Of a stretch of DNA of 10,000 nt, positions 1 to 6,243 are shown piece by piece. Within the stretch, counting starts at the first letter, position 1. Each line of letters opens with the position of its first letter. Both the position numbers and the translations under genes were made by a program. The notes under the pieces are model-generated. The model saw only the letters and a list, made by a program, of their open reading frames with translations, did no database searches and was not told the origin of the DNA. The stretch is from Asticcacaulis sp. (lineage in GTDB: Bacteria > Pseudomonadota > Alphaproteobacteria > Caulobacterales > Caulobacteraceae): assembly GCF_020217185.1 (NCBI RefSeq), contig NZ_JAIWNX010000171.1, forward strand, positions 1 through 10,000, given 5' to 3'.

Positions 1-470
1 ACACCGACATCGGCCTTGCCCCCCGACCGGTCAACGATACAGGCCGCCGCGACGACTTCGCCGCCCAGCGCCTGAATGGCCGCGATACATTCGCGCGACG
101 ACAGGCCGGTGGTGACGATGTCTTCGACCATGACCACTTTCGCGCCGGGCTCGATGTGGAAGCCGCGGCGCAGCTTGAACTCACCTTCGACGCGCTCAAC
201 ATACATGGACGGGACCTTCAGGTGACGCGCCGTCTCATAGCCGGGAATGATGCCGCCCACGGCCGGCGAAATCGCCACATCGACGCTGCCGGCCTGCGCC
301 ACGATCTTTTCGGCCAGCGCCTTGCACAGGCGCTCGCAGCGGTCGGCATTCATAAAGACGAGGTTTTTTTGCAGGAACAGCGGCGAATGCAGCCCGCTCG
401 ACAACACGAAATGCCCCTGTCTCAGAGCATTGGCGTCACGGAATTCATTGATCACGTCTTCAGAGGTCAT
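1..470 (-). CDS. pyrE: Orotate phosphoribosyltransferase, 5' part (cut by window edge)
   Basis: PyrE joins orotate to PRPP to make orotidine monophosphate, the fifth step of cytosolic de novo pyrimidine synthesis. The reading frame gives 156 residues and then runs off the left edge; I expect a few dozen C-terminal residues to be missing. Family features seen are the N-terminal [18 protein letters not shown] segment (about residues 19-36), the [14 protein letters not shown] core (67-79), and the PRPP-binding loop [14 protein letters not shown] (112-125). The ATG at 468-470 is the start: an in-frame TAG lies only eleven codons upstream, with no other start codon between. The upstream GGGACC is a weak ribosome site. 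The gene is divergent from the toxin-antitoxin module and would lie downstream of rsh on the same strand if that module were absent. A run of seven A on the coding strand (364-370) sits in the QKN codons; the frame stays open. Confidence 0.95.
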   Translation of the reverse strand, partial: MTSEDVINEFRDANALRQGHFVLSSGLHSPLFLQKNLVFMNADRCERLCKALAEKIVAQAGSVDVAISPAVGGIIPGYETARHLKVPSMYVERVEGEFKLRRGFHIEPGAKVVMVEDIVTTGLSSRECIAAIQALGGEVVAAACIVDRSGGKADVG

Positions 471-501
471 GGGAGGGTCCCGGCAGTATGTGTTTTGCCG
501 C

Positions 502-530
502 TACATAGGCCAAATCGTCGTCCGACCCAA
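502..530 (-). promoter_or_regulatory. Possible pyrE promoter
   Basis: On the minus strand TTGGGT (525-530) and TATGTA (502-507) are 17 bases apart and end about 30 bases before the pyrE start. Both hexamers match the general sigma-70 consensus only partly, so this is a weak call from spacing and position. Confidence 0.25.
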
Positions 531-565
531 TAAGTATTTCAGGCGCATCCCGACACATTCGTGAT

Positions 566-598
566 TTGCTTACCTCGCATCCTTACACTAAAGTAAGG
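566..598 (+). promoter_or_regulatory. Promoter with palindromic operator for the toxin-antitoxin operon
   Basis: A perfect inverted repeat, CCTTAC-6-GTAAGG (581-598), ends 16 bases before the antitoxin start. An extra CTTAC half-site occurs at 569-573, 13 bases upstream in direct orientation. TTGCTT (566-571) and TAAAGT (589-594), spaced by 17 bases, make a plausible promoter whose -10 box lies inside the palindrome. AbrB/MazE-type antitoxins commonly bind such palindromes and repress their own operon; that this one does so is inferred from position. A good ribosome site, GGAGG (603-607), follows. Confidence 0.5.
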
Positions 599-614
599 CA
601 CTGGAGGCCGGAAA

Positions 615-854
615 ATGAGTACCGCAACCCTCACCACCAAAGGTCAGATCACTATTCCCGCTGAGGTGCGCAAGGCCATGTCGGTCAGTCAGGGCGACCG
701 GGTGGAATTCGTCGAGGTCGAACCTGGCAAGTTTTTGCTGTTTGCCGCCACACGCTCGATGACAGAACTCAAGGGCCGCTTTGGCAAGCCGGACCGCCCC
801 GTCAGTGTCGAAGAGATGAATGAGGCCATCGGGCAGGCTGCGTCCGGCGAATGA
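615..854 (+). CDS. AbrB/MazE/SpoVT-type antitoxin of a toxin-antitoxin pair
   Basis: This 79-residue protein is expected to neutralise the PIN toxin encoded directly downstream and to repress the operon. The N-terminus has the classic swapped-hairpin AbrB signature TLTTKGQITIPAEVRKAM (residues 5-22), which forms the dimeric DNA-binding domain. The C-terminal tail, including RPVSVEEMNEAIGQAA, resembles the toxin-binding tail of VapB-like antitoxins. GGAGG lies seven bases before the ATG. The stop overlaps the toxin start (ATGA, 851-854), indicating translational coupling. The operator palindrome upstream supports autoregulation. The pair sits between rsh and pyrE, in the opposite orientation to both, as expected for an inserted accessory module. 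The family call is firm; which named subfamily (VapB or MazE style) is not settled by sequence reading alone. Confidence 0.9.
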   Translation: MSTATLTTKGQITIPAEVRKAMSVSQGDRVEFVEVEPGKFLLFAATRSMTELKGRFGKPDRPVSVEEMNEAIGQAASGE

Positions 855-1252
855 TCGGGCTCGATACCAACGTCATCGTTCGTTACATTATGCAGGACGA
901 TCTGGCCCAGGCCGCTTTGGCTTCGGCTCTGATCGAAGGCCTGTCGGACGATCAGCCGGGTTTTGTATCGGTGGTGACCTGTGTCGAAACCGTATGGGTA
1001 TTGACGCGCAGTTATAAACTCACCCGCGACGCCATCATTGAAACGCTTGAGATTTTACTGGGGGCCTATCAGCTCCGCTTTGAGCACAAGCCCGACCTCT
1101 ATCGGGCGTTGGGCGATTGCAAAGCCGGCAAGGCGGACTTTGCTGACGCCCTGATCCACCGGCTAAACCTGAGCGCCGGATGCGAAAAGACCCTGACCTT
1201 TGACGTGGCGGCGGCTGATCACTCGGGCATGACCCTCATCACGCCGGAATAA
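851..1252 (+). CDS. PIN-domain toxin (VapC-like ribonuclease)
   Basis: This 133-residue protein is the toxin partner of the AbrB-type antitoxin. PIN-domain toxins are metal-dependent ribonucleases that block translation by cutting specific RNAs; the target here cannot be read from sequence. The acidic catalytic set is visible: Asp5 in MIGLDTNVIVRYI, Glu46 in TCVETVWVL, Asp96/Asp99 in KADFADALI, and Asp118 in TLTFDVAAA. All are intact, so the toxin looks active. The N-terminal MIGLDTNVIVRYIMQDD pattern is typical of the PIN group paired with AbrB-type antitoxins. The start ATG overlaps the antitoxin stop by four bases. The TAA stop is separated by only seven bases from the stop of the convergent rsh gene, with no hairpin between, so transcripts may run into rsh in antisense. 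Confidence 0.9.
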   Translation: MIGLDTNVIVRYIMQDDLAQAALASALIEGLSDDQPGFVSVVTCVETVWVLTRSYKLTRDAIIETLEILLGAYQLRFEHKPDLYRALGDCKAGKADFADALIHRLNLSAGCEKTLTFDVAAADHSGMTLITPE

Positions 1253-1259
1253 ACCCGGC

Positions 1260-3737
1260 TCAGCCCCTGATCCGCTCGACCCCTTCGACCGAGGGATTGG
1301 TGCGGATCGCCGCCGTAATATTGGTCAGGTGGCGGGCATCCAGCACCTCGACCTCGAATTCGGCATCGAGAAAATCAACTTGCTGATTGGACAGGCGGAT
1401 ATTGACGATATTGCCTTTCGCCTCACCGATCAGGGTACAGACCTGCCCCAGAACACCCGGCTTGTTGCGCATATTGGCGCGGATACGGGCGGGCGAGACA
1501 GTGTTCTTTTCGGCGTTGAGCGTCCATTGCAGGTCGATCCACACCTCTTTTTGCCCCTCATAGGTTTCCAGTTGCTCGCATTCGATGGAATGGACGTGCA
1601 CCTCCGCCCCTTCGACAATGCCGACGATGCGGTCGCCCGGCACCGGGGTGCAGCAGCGCGAAAAGACGATCTTCTGTTGCGGCCGCAGGGCATGGCCGCG
1701 CACAAAGGCGGTGGCGTCTTCGCCATCCTTGATGCGGCTGAAGGAATCGGTGGTCAGGGTGGCGGGCAGTTTCAGGCCGGGGAACAGGGCCTCCAGCACC
1801 TTGGCCGGCGCGATCTTGCCGCGGCCACACAGCTCAAACAGTTCGTCCTCGCTCTGCACCTGAAAGCGTTCAAAGGCCGGACGCCAGGACATGTCGGTGA
1901 GGGTCTTTTCGACCTGCGCCGCCCCGCGTTCCAGCGCTGAGCGCCCCAGACGGATGAAGTCGTCGCGCTGGGTCTGACGGATGCTGCGGCGGATGGCGGC
2001 GCGCGCCCGACCGGTAATGGTCAGGGACTGCCAGTCCGGGTTCACGCGCGCTTCGACGCCGGTGATGATTTCGACCTGATCGCCGTTCTGCAAGGGCGTG
2101 CGCAGCGGCTTGTGCTCGCCATTGATGACGGCGCCGATGGCCTTGTCGCCCACCTCGGTATGCACCGCATAGGCGAAGTCGAGGGGCATGGCCCCGCGCG
2201 GCAGGGAGATCAGGCGGCCCTTGGGCGAGAAACAGAAGACCTGATCGAGGAACATTTCCAGCTTGGCGTGTTCGACCCATTCATCGGAATCTCCACCATT
2301 TTCGGCGATCTGCACGATGGCGCGCAGATTGGCGATGGGGTTGCGTTCCGCCCATTGCGTCGCCGCCGCCTCATCGAAGCCATAGGACTGGTTCTTATAG
2401 CCCCAGTGCGCCGCCAGCCCCTCTTCGGCCACGCGGTCCATCACCTCGGTGCGGATCTGCATTTCGATGCGCGCGCCCTTATGGCCGATGACGGTGGTGT
2501 GCAGGGACTGATAGTTGTTGGATTTCGGCGTCGAGATAAAGTCCTTGAAGCGGTCCTGTACGCATGGCCACTTGCGGTGCAGCACGCCCAGCGACAAGTA
2601 GCAGTCGTCCGGGCTATCGACGATGACGCGAAACGCCACAATATCCGACAGTTGTGAGAAGCCGATCGACTTGCGTTGCAGCTTGCGCCAGATCGAATAG
2701 GGCGATTTCTCCCGCCCCGACACCCGCGCCCGGATACCGGCGACCGACAGCGTGTCCTGAATGTCGCGGGCAATATCGGCGACCGCCGCGCCCTTCTGAT
2801 CGCGCAGATCGGCCAGTCTTTGCAGGATCGCCGCCCGCCCGCGCGGATTGATAAAGGTGAAGGCTAGGTCTTCCAGCTCAGTGGCGAAGCGGTTGCAACC
2901 GATCTGCCGGGCCAGCGGCGCATAAACCTCCAGCGTCTCGCGCGAAATGCGCTCACGCTTGTGCTCCGGCACGTATTGCAGGGTGCGCATATTGTGCAGA
3001 CGGTCGGCCAGCTTGACCAGCAGAACGCGCACGTCCTTGGAAATGGCCAGAATGAATTTGCGCAGGTTTTCCGACTGCTTGGTATATTCGGACTTCAGCT
3101 CCAGCCGCGTCAGCTTGGTGACGCCTTCGACCAGTTGCGCGATCTCTTCGCCAAACAGCGACGCGATTTCCTCGCGCGTGGCAGGCGTGTCTTCGATGGT
3201 GTCGTGCAGCAGCGCCGTAACAATGGCCGCCGAGTCCAGCTTGTAGTCGGTGAGAATCCCCGCCACCTCGATCGGATGGGCGAAATAGGGGTCGCCGGAC
3301 GCGCGCAACTGCGCGCCGTGCATACGCATGGCATAGACATAGGCGCGGTTGAGCAGCGCCTCATCGACGGTCGGGTCATAGGCGGCGACGCGGTCGATCA
3401 ACTCCATCTGACGCAGGAAACGGCGCTTCGGAGCGGGGGTAGGCGCAGGCTTGGGAGCCTGCGCCTTCTCCGTCATTGACGGCATTTCAGGGGGTGTCTG
3501 GATCGGAGGCGCTTCCGCCGGCGGATCGAGCGGTGGGGTTTCCACCGGATCGAGCGGCGGTGTTTCGGGCGGGGGTATGACATCCCCCTCCTTTGGCTCA
3601 CCGGGCGGCACTTCCTGAGGCTTTTCTTCCGGGAAACCGGGCGGCACGGCAGGCGGTTCGTTTTCAGACGAAACCCGTGCCGTGATTACCGATTGCCCTT
3701 CAGTTGCCATGTCCAGAACCGTACTCTTCTCATACAT
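1260..3737 (-). CDS. rsh: Bifunctional (p)ppGpp synthetase/hydrolase, RelA/SpoT family, with proline-rich N-terminal extension
   Basis: This 825-residue cytosolic enzyme makes and degrades (p)ppGpp, the stringent-response alarmone. Domains in order: a proline-rich segment (about 28-103), an HD hydrolase with AHPIE (His154), HDTIED (178-183) and KLADRLHN (242-249), a synthetase with GREKSPYSIWRKL (341-353), DIVAFR (365-370), YQSLH (409-413) and EMQIRT (425-430), a TGS domain (about 498-560), a CC-type zinc region with SRCCTPVPGD (693-702) and HSIEC (716-720), and a C-terminal ACT domain (about 750-825). RFKD at 396-399 is the variant typical of bifunctional enzymes. The conserved core starts only near residue 107, so the protein is about 100 residues longer than usual. 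The ATG at 3737 is chosen because AAGGAG lies five bases upstream; internal Met85 and Met88 have no ribosome site. It follows rpoZ, as spoT does in many proteobacteria. Confidence 0.95.
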   Translation of the reverse strand: MYEKSTVLDMATEGQSVITARVSSENEPPAVPPGFPEEKPQEVPPGEPKEGDVIPPPETPPLDPVETPPLDPPAEAPPIQTPPEMPSMTEKAQAPKPAPTPAPKRRFLRQMELIDRVAAYDPTVDEALLNRAYVYAMRMHGAQLRASGDPYFAHPIEVAGILTDYKLDSAAIVTALLHDTIEDTPATREEIASLFGEEIAQLVEGVTKLTRLELKSEYTKQSENLRKFILAISKDVRVLLVKLADRLHNMRTLQYVPEHKRERISRETLEVYAPLARQIGCNRFATELEDLAFTFINPRGRAAILQRLADLRDQKGAAVADIARDIQDTLSVAGIRARVSGREKSPYSIWRKLQRKSIGFSQLSDIVAFRVIVDSPDDCYLSLGVLHRKWPCVQDRFKDFISTPKSNNYQSLHTTVIGHKGARIEMQIRTEVMDRVAEEGLAAHWGYKNQSYGFDEAAATQWAERNPIANLRAIVQIAENGGDSDEWVEHAKLEMFLDQVFCFSPKGRLISLPRGAMPLDFAYAVHTEVGDKAIGAVINGEHKPLRTPLQNGDQVEIITGVEARVNPDWQSLTITGRARAAIRRSIRQTQRDDFIRLGRSALERGAAQVEKTLTDMSWRPAFERFQVQSEDELFELCGRGKIAPAKVLEALFPGLKLPATLTTDSFSRIKDGEDATAFVRGHALRPQQKIVFSRCCTPVPGDRIVGIVEGAEVHVHSIECEQLETYEGQKEVWIDLQWTLNAEKNTVSPARIRANMRNKPGVLGQVCTLIGEAKGNIVNIRLSNQQVDFLDAEFEVEVLDARHLTNITAAIRTNPSVEGVERIRG
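3519..3566 (-). repeat. Two-copy 24-base tandem repeat inside the proline-rich part of rsh
   Basis: Residues 58-65 and 66-73 of Rsh read ETPPLDPV and ETPPLDPP. At the DNA level the copies share nearly all bases of a 24-base unit, pointing to a recent tandem duplication within the extension. Confidence 0.7.
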
Positions 3738-3740
3738 GCA

Positions 3741-3759
3741 GGCTCCTTAGATAAGAGCC
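3741..3759 (-). promoter_or_regulatory. Shine-Dalgarno of rsh, enclosed in a short hairpin
   Basis: On the rsh mRNA strand GGCTCTT-ATCTA-AGGAGCC forms a seven-base-pair stem (one G-U pair) with a five-base loop. The 3' arm carries most of the AAGGAG ribosome site and ends three bases before the ATG. The wobble pair works only in the rsh-sense RNA, so the fold fits the mRNA rather than the opposite strand. The hairpin could limit translation initiation on rsh. Confidence 0.5.
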
Positions 3760-3859
3760 CCGCCACGCGAGTCAAAGAGTAACCCCGCAAACCTTTAATC
3801 GCCAATAAAAAAGCAGGGTTTATACCAGGAGGTATTGAAGACGACTCTGGTATTCGTTT

Positions 3860-3908
3860 CGCGAATGTCTTATGCCTTTGATACATATGAGATATTCGCG
3901 AGTTTTTT
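3860..3908 (+). terminator. Hairpin plus T-run on the plus strand
   Basis: CGCGAATGTCTTATG (3860-3874) pairs with CATATGAGATATTCGCG (3884-3900), and TTTTTT follows at 3903-3908. Two pairs are G-U in the plus-strand RNA and would be A-C mismatches in the minus-strand RNA, and the T-run lies on the plus side. The structure therefore looks like an intrinsic terminator for a plus-strand transcript, although no plus-strand gene is seen upstream. It could alternatively be a leader structure of rsh mRNA. Confidence 0.4.
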
Positions 3909-3982
3909 AAACGACCGGATGCGTCAGCATCTTCGGGCGTTGGTGTTATGCGCAAAGTTATGGGCAAGGGGGCGCACAGATA

Positions 3983-4015
3983 AAAACGCCGGACTGAGCG
4001 ACAGTCCGGCGTTTT
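3983..4015 (-). terminator. Rho-independent terminator after rpoZ
   Basis: A perfect 14-base-pair stem (AAAACGCCGGACTG paired with its complement) with a five-base loop is followed on the minus strand by TTTTT. It starts about 25 bases after the rpoZ stop. The A/T ends make it symmetric, so it may stop transcription both ways. Confidence 0.85.
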
Positions 4016-4039
4016 CAAAATGCGTTGAATAGCAGAGGC

Positions 4040-4399
4040 TTAGTAGCGTTCTTCCTGACCGCCGTCGCGATCGGACTGAAGCGCGCGGATCAGCTCGCTT
4101 TCCGACATCTGCTGGTGCTGCGGATCGGCCAGCAGGGCCAGGGTTTCGGCCTCTTCCTCGGCCTCGGTGCGCTCATCGACTCGTTGCAGCGAGGCGATCA
4201 GGCTCTCGGTCAGGCTTTCCGGCGGCAGCTTGTCCTCGGCGATCTCACGCAGGGCCACGACCGGGTTCTTGTCGTTGTCGCGGTCGAGCAGGATCGAAGC
4301 ACCCGAAGAGATGGCGCGGGCGCGATGCGCCGCCAGCAGCACCAGATTGAAACGGTTATCGACCTTCTCGACGCAATCTTCGACGGTGACGCGAGCCAT
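4040..4399 (-). CDS. rpoZ: DNA-directed RNA polymerase omega subunit
   Basis: Omega is the small RNA polymerase subunit; it helps assemble and stabilise the beta' subunit, and in many proteobacteria it forms part of a ppGpp binding site. The 119-residue protein begins [20 protein letters not shown] and continues with [10 protein letters not shown], the conserved omega core, followed by [10 protein letters not shown] (about residues 48-57). The acidic C-terminal tail is typical of alphaproteobacterial omega. The ATG at 4399 is chosen over an ATG at 4531 in the same open frame because homology begins exactly there and AAAGGG lies upstream. It precedes rsh on the same strand, matching the common rpoZ-spoT order and linking the alarmone enzyme with a polymerase subunit that responds to it. 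A strong terminator separates the two genes. Confidence 0.95.
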   Translation of the reverse strand: MARVTVEDCVEKVDNRFNLVLLAAHRARAISSGASILLDRDNDKNPVVALREIAEDKLPPESLTESLIASLQRVDERTEAEEEAETLALLADPQHQQMSESELIRALQSDRDGGQEERY

Positions 4400-4594
4400 G
4401 CAGAACCCTTTGCAAATAATGACAAAAACGCCGCCGCCAAGACGCACTTCGCCTTGACCGACAGCGTGAGCCGTGTTCGTTCGCCCTGTCTTTAGCCAGT
4501 GTCGCTGCAAAACACAAGAATTACTTGTCATTTGCGTTCAAGCCGCCGTGCAGCGGTTGCACCGCCTGCCCGCCTCGCCTAAGAGACGCGCATC
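4400..4594. other. Divergent intergenic region between rpoZ and the transporter
   Basis: Besides the putative rpoZ promoter, two small inverted repeats are seen: ACAAG-AATTA-CTTGT (4514-4528) and GTGCA-GCGGT-TGCAC (4548-4562). The first sits just upstream of the rpoZ -35 box and could be a regulator site for either gene. No clear promoter for the transporter is visible. Confidence 0.3.
4489..4517 (-). promoter_or_regulatory. Possible rpoZ promoter, Caulobacter housekeeping type
   Basis: On the minus strand TTGTGTT (4511-4517) and GCTAAAGA (4489-4496) are separated by 14 bases. This resembles the Caulobacter sigma-73 pattern (TTGACGS, 10-14 bases, GCTANAWC), with a good -10 first half and a partial -35. 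It would give a leader of roughly 80 bases. Confidence 0.35.
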
Positions 4595-5545
4595 ATGTCC
4601 GCTGCGTCCTCCCCTGTTGCGTCCCCGTCCGCCCTGTCGCGCTGGAGCGGCTATGCTTTGGCTCTGGCCGGAGCGTTCCTGTTCGCCACCAAGGGCATCT
4701 TTATCAAGCTGGCCTATGCCTATCAGGTCGATGCCTCGACTCTGCTGACCCTTCGGCTTCTCATCGCCACGCCGTTCTTTATAGCCGTCGGCCTGATCAC
4801 CCGCTATCGCCAGCGCAAGGCCGCGCCCCTGTCGGGCAGCCTGTACCTCAAGGCGCTGGCGGTTGGCGCACTGGGCTACTGGTTCGCCAGCTATACCGAT
4901 TTCGAAGGGCTGGTGCACCTGTCGCCGCAGTTTGAACGCCTGATCCTGTTCACCTACCCCCTGTTCGTCATCCTTCTGGGGGCGTGGCTGTTTCGTCAGC
5001 CACTGAAGATACTGGCCCTGCCCGCCTTTGGAATTGCCTATGCCGGTCTGGCCCTCGTCTTCTGGTCAGAAGCGGGCAGCGGCGGGCCGGACGTTGCCAT
5101 CGGTGCTGGCTGGGTCATGGCCTCCTCAGTCGCCTTCGCCCTCTATCTGCTGCTGGCCAAGCCTTTGATCGCGCAGATGGGCGCCGCCCTGTTTACCTCG
5201 GTCGGCATGGTGGGGGCGGCCATCGCCACCTTCATCCATTTCGGCCTGACGCATCAGGCCAGCGCCATCCCGGCTGATCCGGGACTGTGGGCACTGGCGC
5301 TCGGTCTGGCTATTGGCGCGACCGTCCTGCCCGGCTATCTGGTCAGCTTCGCTCTGGCGCGCATCAGTTCTCAGGCCAATGCCGTCATCGGCTTCATCAA
5401 TCCCATCTTCACCATGGGACTGAGCGTTCTGATCCTGAAAGAAAACCTCTCGCTGATCGACCTGATCGGCACCGCGCTGGTGCTGGGTGGTGTCGGGCTC
5501 TACACCTGGCTGGAACAGCGCCCTCAGCGGTCTAGATCATTATGA
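4595..5545 (+). CDS. EamA/DMT-superfamily inner-membrane transporter
   Basis: The 316-residue protein is a drug/metabolite transporter-type permease with about ten membrane segments arranged as two EamA repeats, roughly residues 19-155 and 168-305. Hydrophobic stretches include YALALAGAFLFATKGIFIK (20-38), ILFTYPLFVILLGAWLF (117-133) and FINPIFTMGLSVLILKENLS (267-286). The last is the typical EamA motif of a membrane helix followed by an acidic residue and a final helix. Charged RYRQRKA (70-76) marks a cytoplasmic loop. The substrate cannot be told; relatives export amino acids, metabolites or drugs. The start has only a weak AAGAGA ribosome site. The last codons and the TGA stop lie inside a palindromic repeat (5531-5572), so the C-terminal RSRSL comes from the repeat. 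It looks like a single-gene unit with no functional tie to its neighbours. Confidence 0.9.
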   Translation: MSAASSPVASPSALSRWSGYALALAGAFLFATKGIFIKLAYAYQVDASTLLTLRLLIATPFFIAVGLITRYRQRKAAPLSGSLYLKALAVGALGYWFASYTDFEGLVHLSPQFERLILFTYPLFVILLGAWLFRQPLKILALPAFGIAYAGLALVFWSEAGSGGPDVAIGAGWVMASSVAFALYLLLAKPLIAQMGAALFTSVGMVGAAIATFIHFGLTHQASAIPADPGLWALALGLAIGATVLPGYLVSFALARISSQANAVIGFINPIFTMGLSVLILKENLSLIDLIGTALVLGGVGLYTWLEQRPQRSRSL

Positions 5546-5572
5546 TTTCTGGTAGAAACATAATGATCTAGA
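5531..5572 (+). repeat. Palindromic repeat copy 1, also terminator of the transporter gene
   Basis: TCTAGATCATTATG (5531-5544) and its perfect complement (5559-5572) flank an inner TTTCT/AGAAA stem, with one unpaired A. TTTTT follows at 5573-5577, so it works as a strong intrinsic terminator. It contains the transporter stop codon. Its central 20 bases agree at 17 positions with copy 2 read on the other strand. Confidence 0.75.
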
Positions 5573-5638
5573 TTTTTGTTTAGTCCCTCGCCGGGTGCGG
5601 GCATCGCCACCTTGGCCGCCGCCTCAATGGCGGCTTGT

Positions 5639-5673
5639 GCGGAATGATTCCACTAGAAATCATTCCGCTCTAA
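5639..5673 (-). repeat. Palindromic repeat copy 2, carrying the folK stop codon
   Basis: GCGGAATGATT (5639-5649) pairs with AATCATTCCGC (5658-5668); on the minus strand the element starts TTAGAGCGGAATGA, identical over 14 bases to copy 3. The outer TTAGA is present only on one side here. The minus strand reads GAGCGGAATGATTTCTAG, ending folK with ERNDF and a stop. Confidence 0.75.
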
Positions 5674-6213
5674 TAAGGCGGACGTATCCTCCGCCGGATA
5701 GGCGTCCGTCCCCACAGTCACCCGCGCGTACAATGCCCGCGCGCTCAACCCCAACACCGGATGCCGCCAGTCCGGCGCAATCTCGGCCAGCGGCCCCATA
5801 ACAAAGCCCCGCTCATGGGCGCGCGGGTGCGGCAGGACCAGGTCGCCTTGTCGCACAACATCGCCATAGACAATCAGGTCGAGATCGAGCACGCGCGGCA
5901 GATTGCTTTTTTCGCCCCTCACGCGACCGGTTTCGGCTTCCAGCGCGTGTAAGTACCTGAGTAAATCGTCCGGTTTCAAAGTGGTGCAAACCGCCATGAC
6001 AGCGTTGTGGTACGGCGGATGGTCCGGGTCCGGCCAGGCCTGCGAACGCCACAGGGATGAAATCTGCGTAACCTTTATGTCATCAAGGCACAAGCGCTTG
6101 ACAACCCTCGCCAAGGCCTGCAAAGGATTTAGATACTCGTGAGGCAAATTCGCGCCATAGGCAATGTAAATGTCAGGCCCATTCGCCGATAACGCCGATA
6201 CTGTTTTAGACAT
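5653..6213 (-). CDS. folK: 2-amino-4-hydroxy-6-hydroxymethyldihydropteridine pyrophosphokinase
   Basis: FolK transfers pyrophosphate from ATP to 6-hydroxymethyl-7,8-dihydropterin, the step before dihydropteroate synthase in folate synthesis, in the cytosol. The 186-residue protein shows IYIAYGANLP (residues 25-34), SLWRSQAWPDPDHPPYHNAV (53-72), the loop TGRVRGEKSNLPRVLDLDLI (95-114) with the metal-binding pair Asp110 and Asp112, and LPHPRAHERGFVMGPLAEI (127-145). All key family segments are present. The ATG at 6213 is chosen because homology begins soon after it; the same open frame continues upstream to 6801, but there it is antisense to the NYN gene. The ribosome site is weak (GAAGAA). The last five residues and the stop lie in a palindromic repeat. 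It is divergent from the NYN gene with a 36-base spacer. Confidence 0.93.
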   Translation of the reverse strand: MSKTVSALSANGPDIYIAYGANLPHEYLNPLQALARVVKRLCLDDIKVTQISSLWRSQAWPDPDHPPYHNAVMAVCTTLKPDDLLRYLHALEAETGRVRGEKSNLPRVLDLDLIVYGDVVRQGDLVLPHPRAHERGFVMGPLAEIAPDWRHPVLGLSARALYARVTVGTDAYPAEDTSALLERNDF

Positions 6214-6243
6214 TTTTTTCTTCGATTTTTTTAAACGAAAGAC

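Larger units (their letters stand above)
3738..4039. other. Non-coding rsh-rpoZ gap with several hairpins
   Basis: This stretch of about 300 bases has no convincing gene. It holds the SD hairpin of rsh (3741-3759), an inverted repeat ATACCAG/CTGGTAT (3822-3828 and 3847-3853), a long imperfect hairpin followed by six T on the plus strand (3860-3908), and the rpoZ terminator (3983-4015). Because the rpoZ terminator is strong, a separate rsh promoter is expected here on the minus strand. I see a TATAAA-like box at about 3817-3822 on that strand but no matching -35 box. Confidence 0.6.

Noticed and set aside
361..371. Frameshift at the seven-A run in pyrE
   Set aside because: The frame is continuous across it and the family sequence on both sides matches, so it is an ordinary homopolymer.
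1329..3479. Several long plus-strand open frames opposite rsh (for example 1329-1940, 2112-2657 and 2961-3479)
   Set aside because: They are antisense to a strongly conserved Rsh coding sequence; GC-rich codon bias keeps opposite frames open. Their translations show no domain I recognise.
3835..4032. 65-codon plus-strand frame with TTG start after AGGAGG
   Set aside because: AGGAGG is only two bases from the TTG, the frame crosses two hairpins with T-runs, and the translation has no recognisable pattern.
4400..4531. Longer rpoZ frame starting at 4531
   Set aside because: The added 44 residues are unlike omega subunits, and the ATG at 4399 has its own ribosome site and the conserved MARVTVEDC start.
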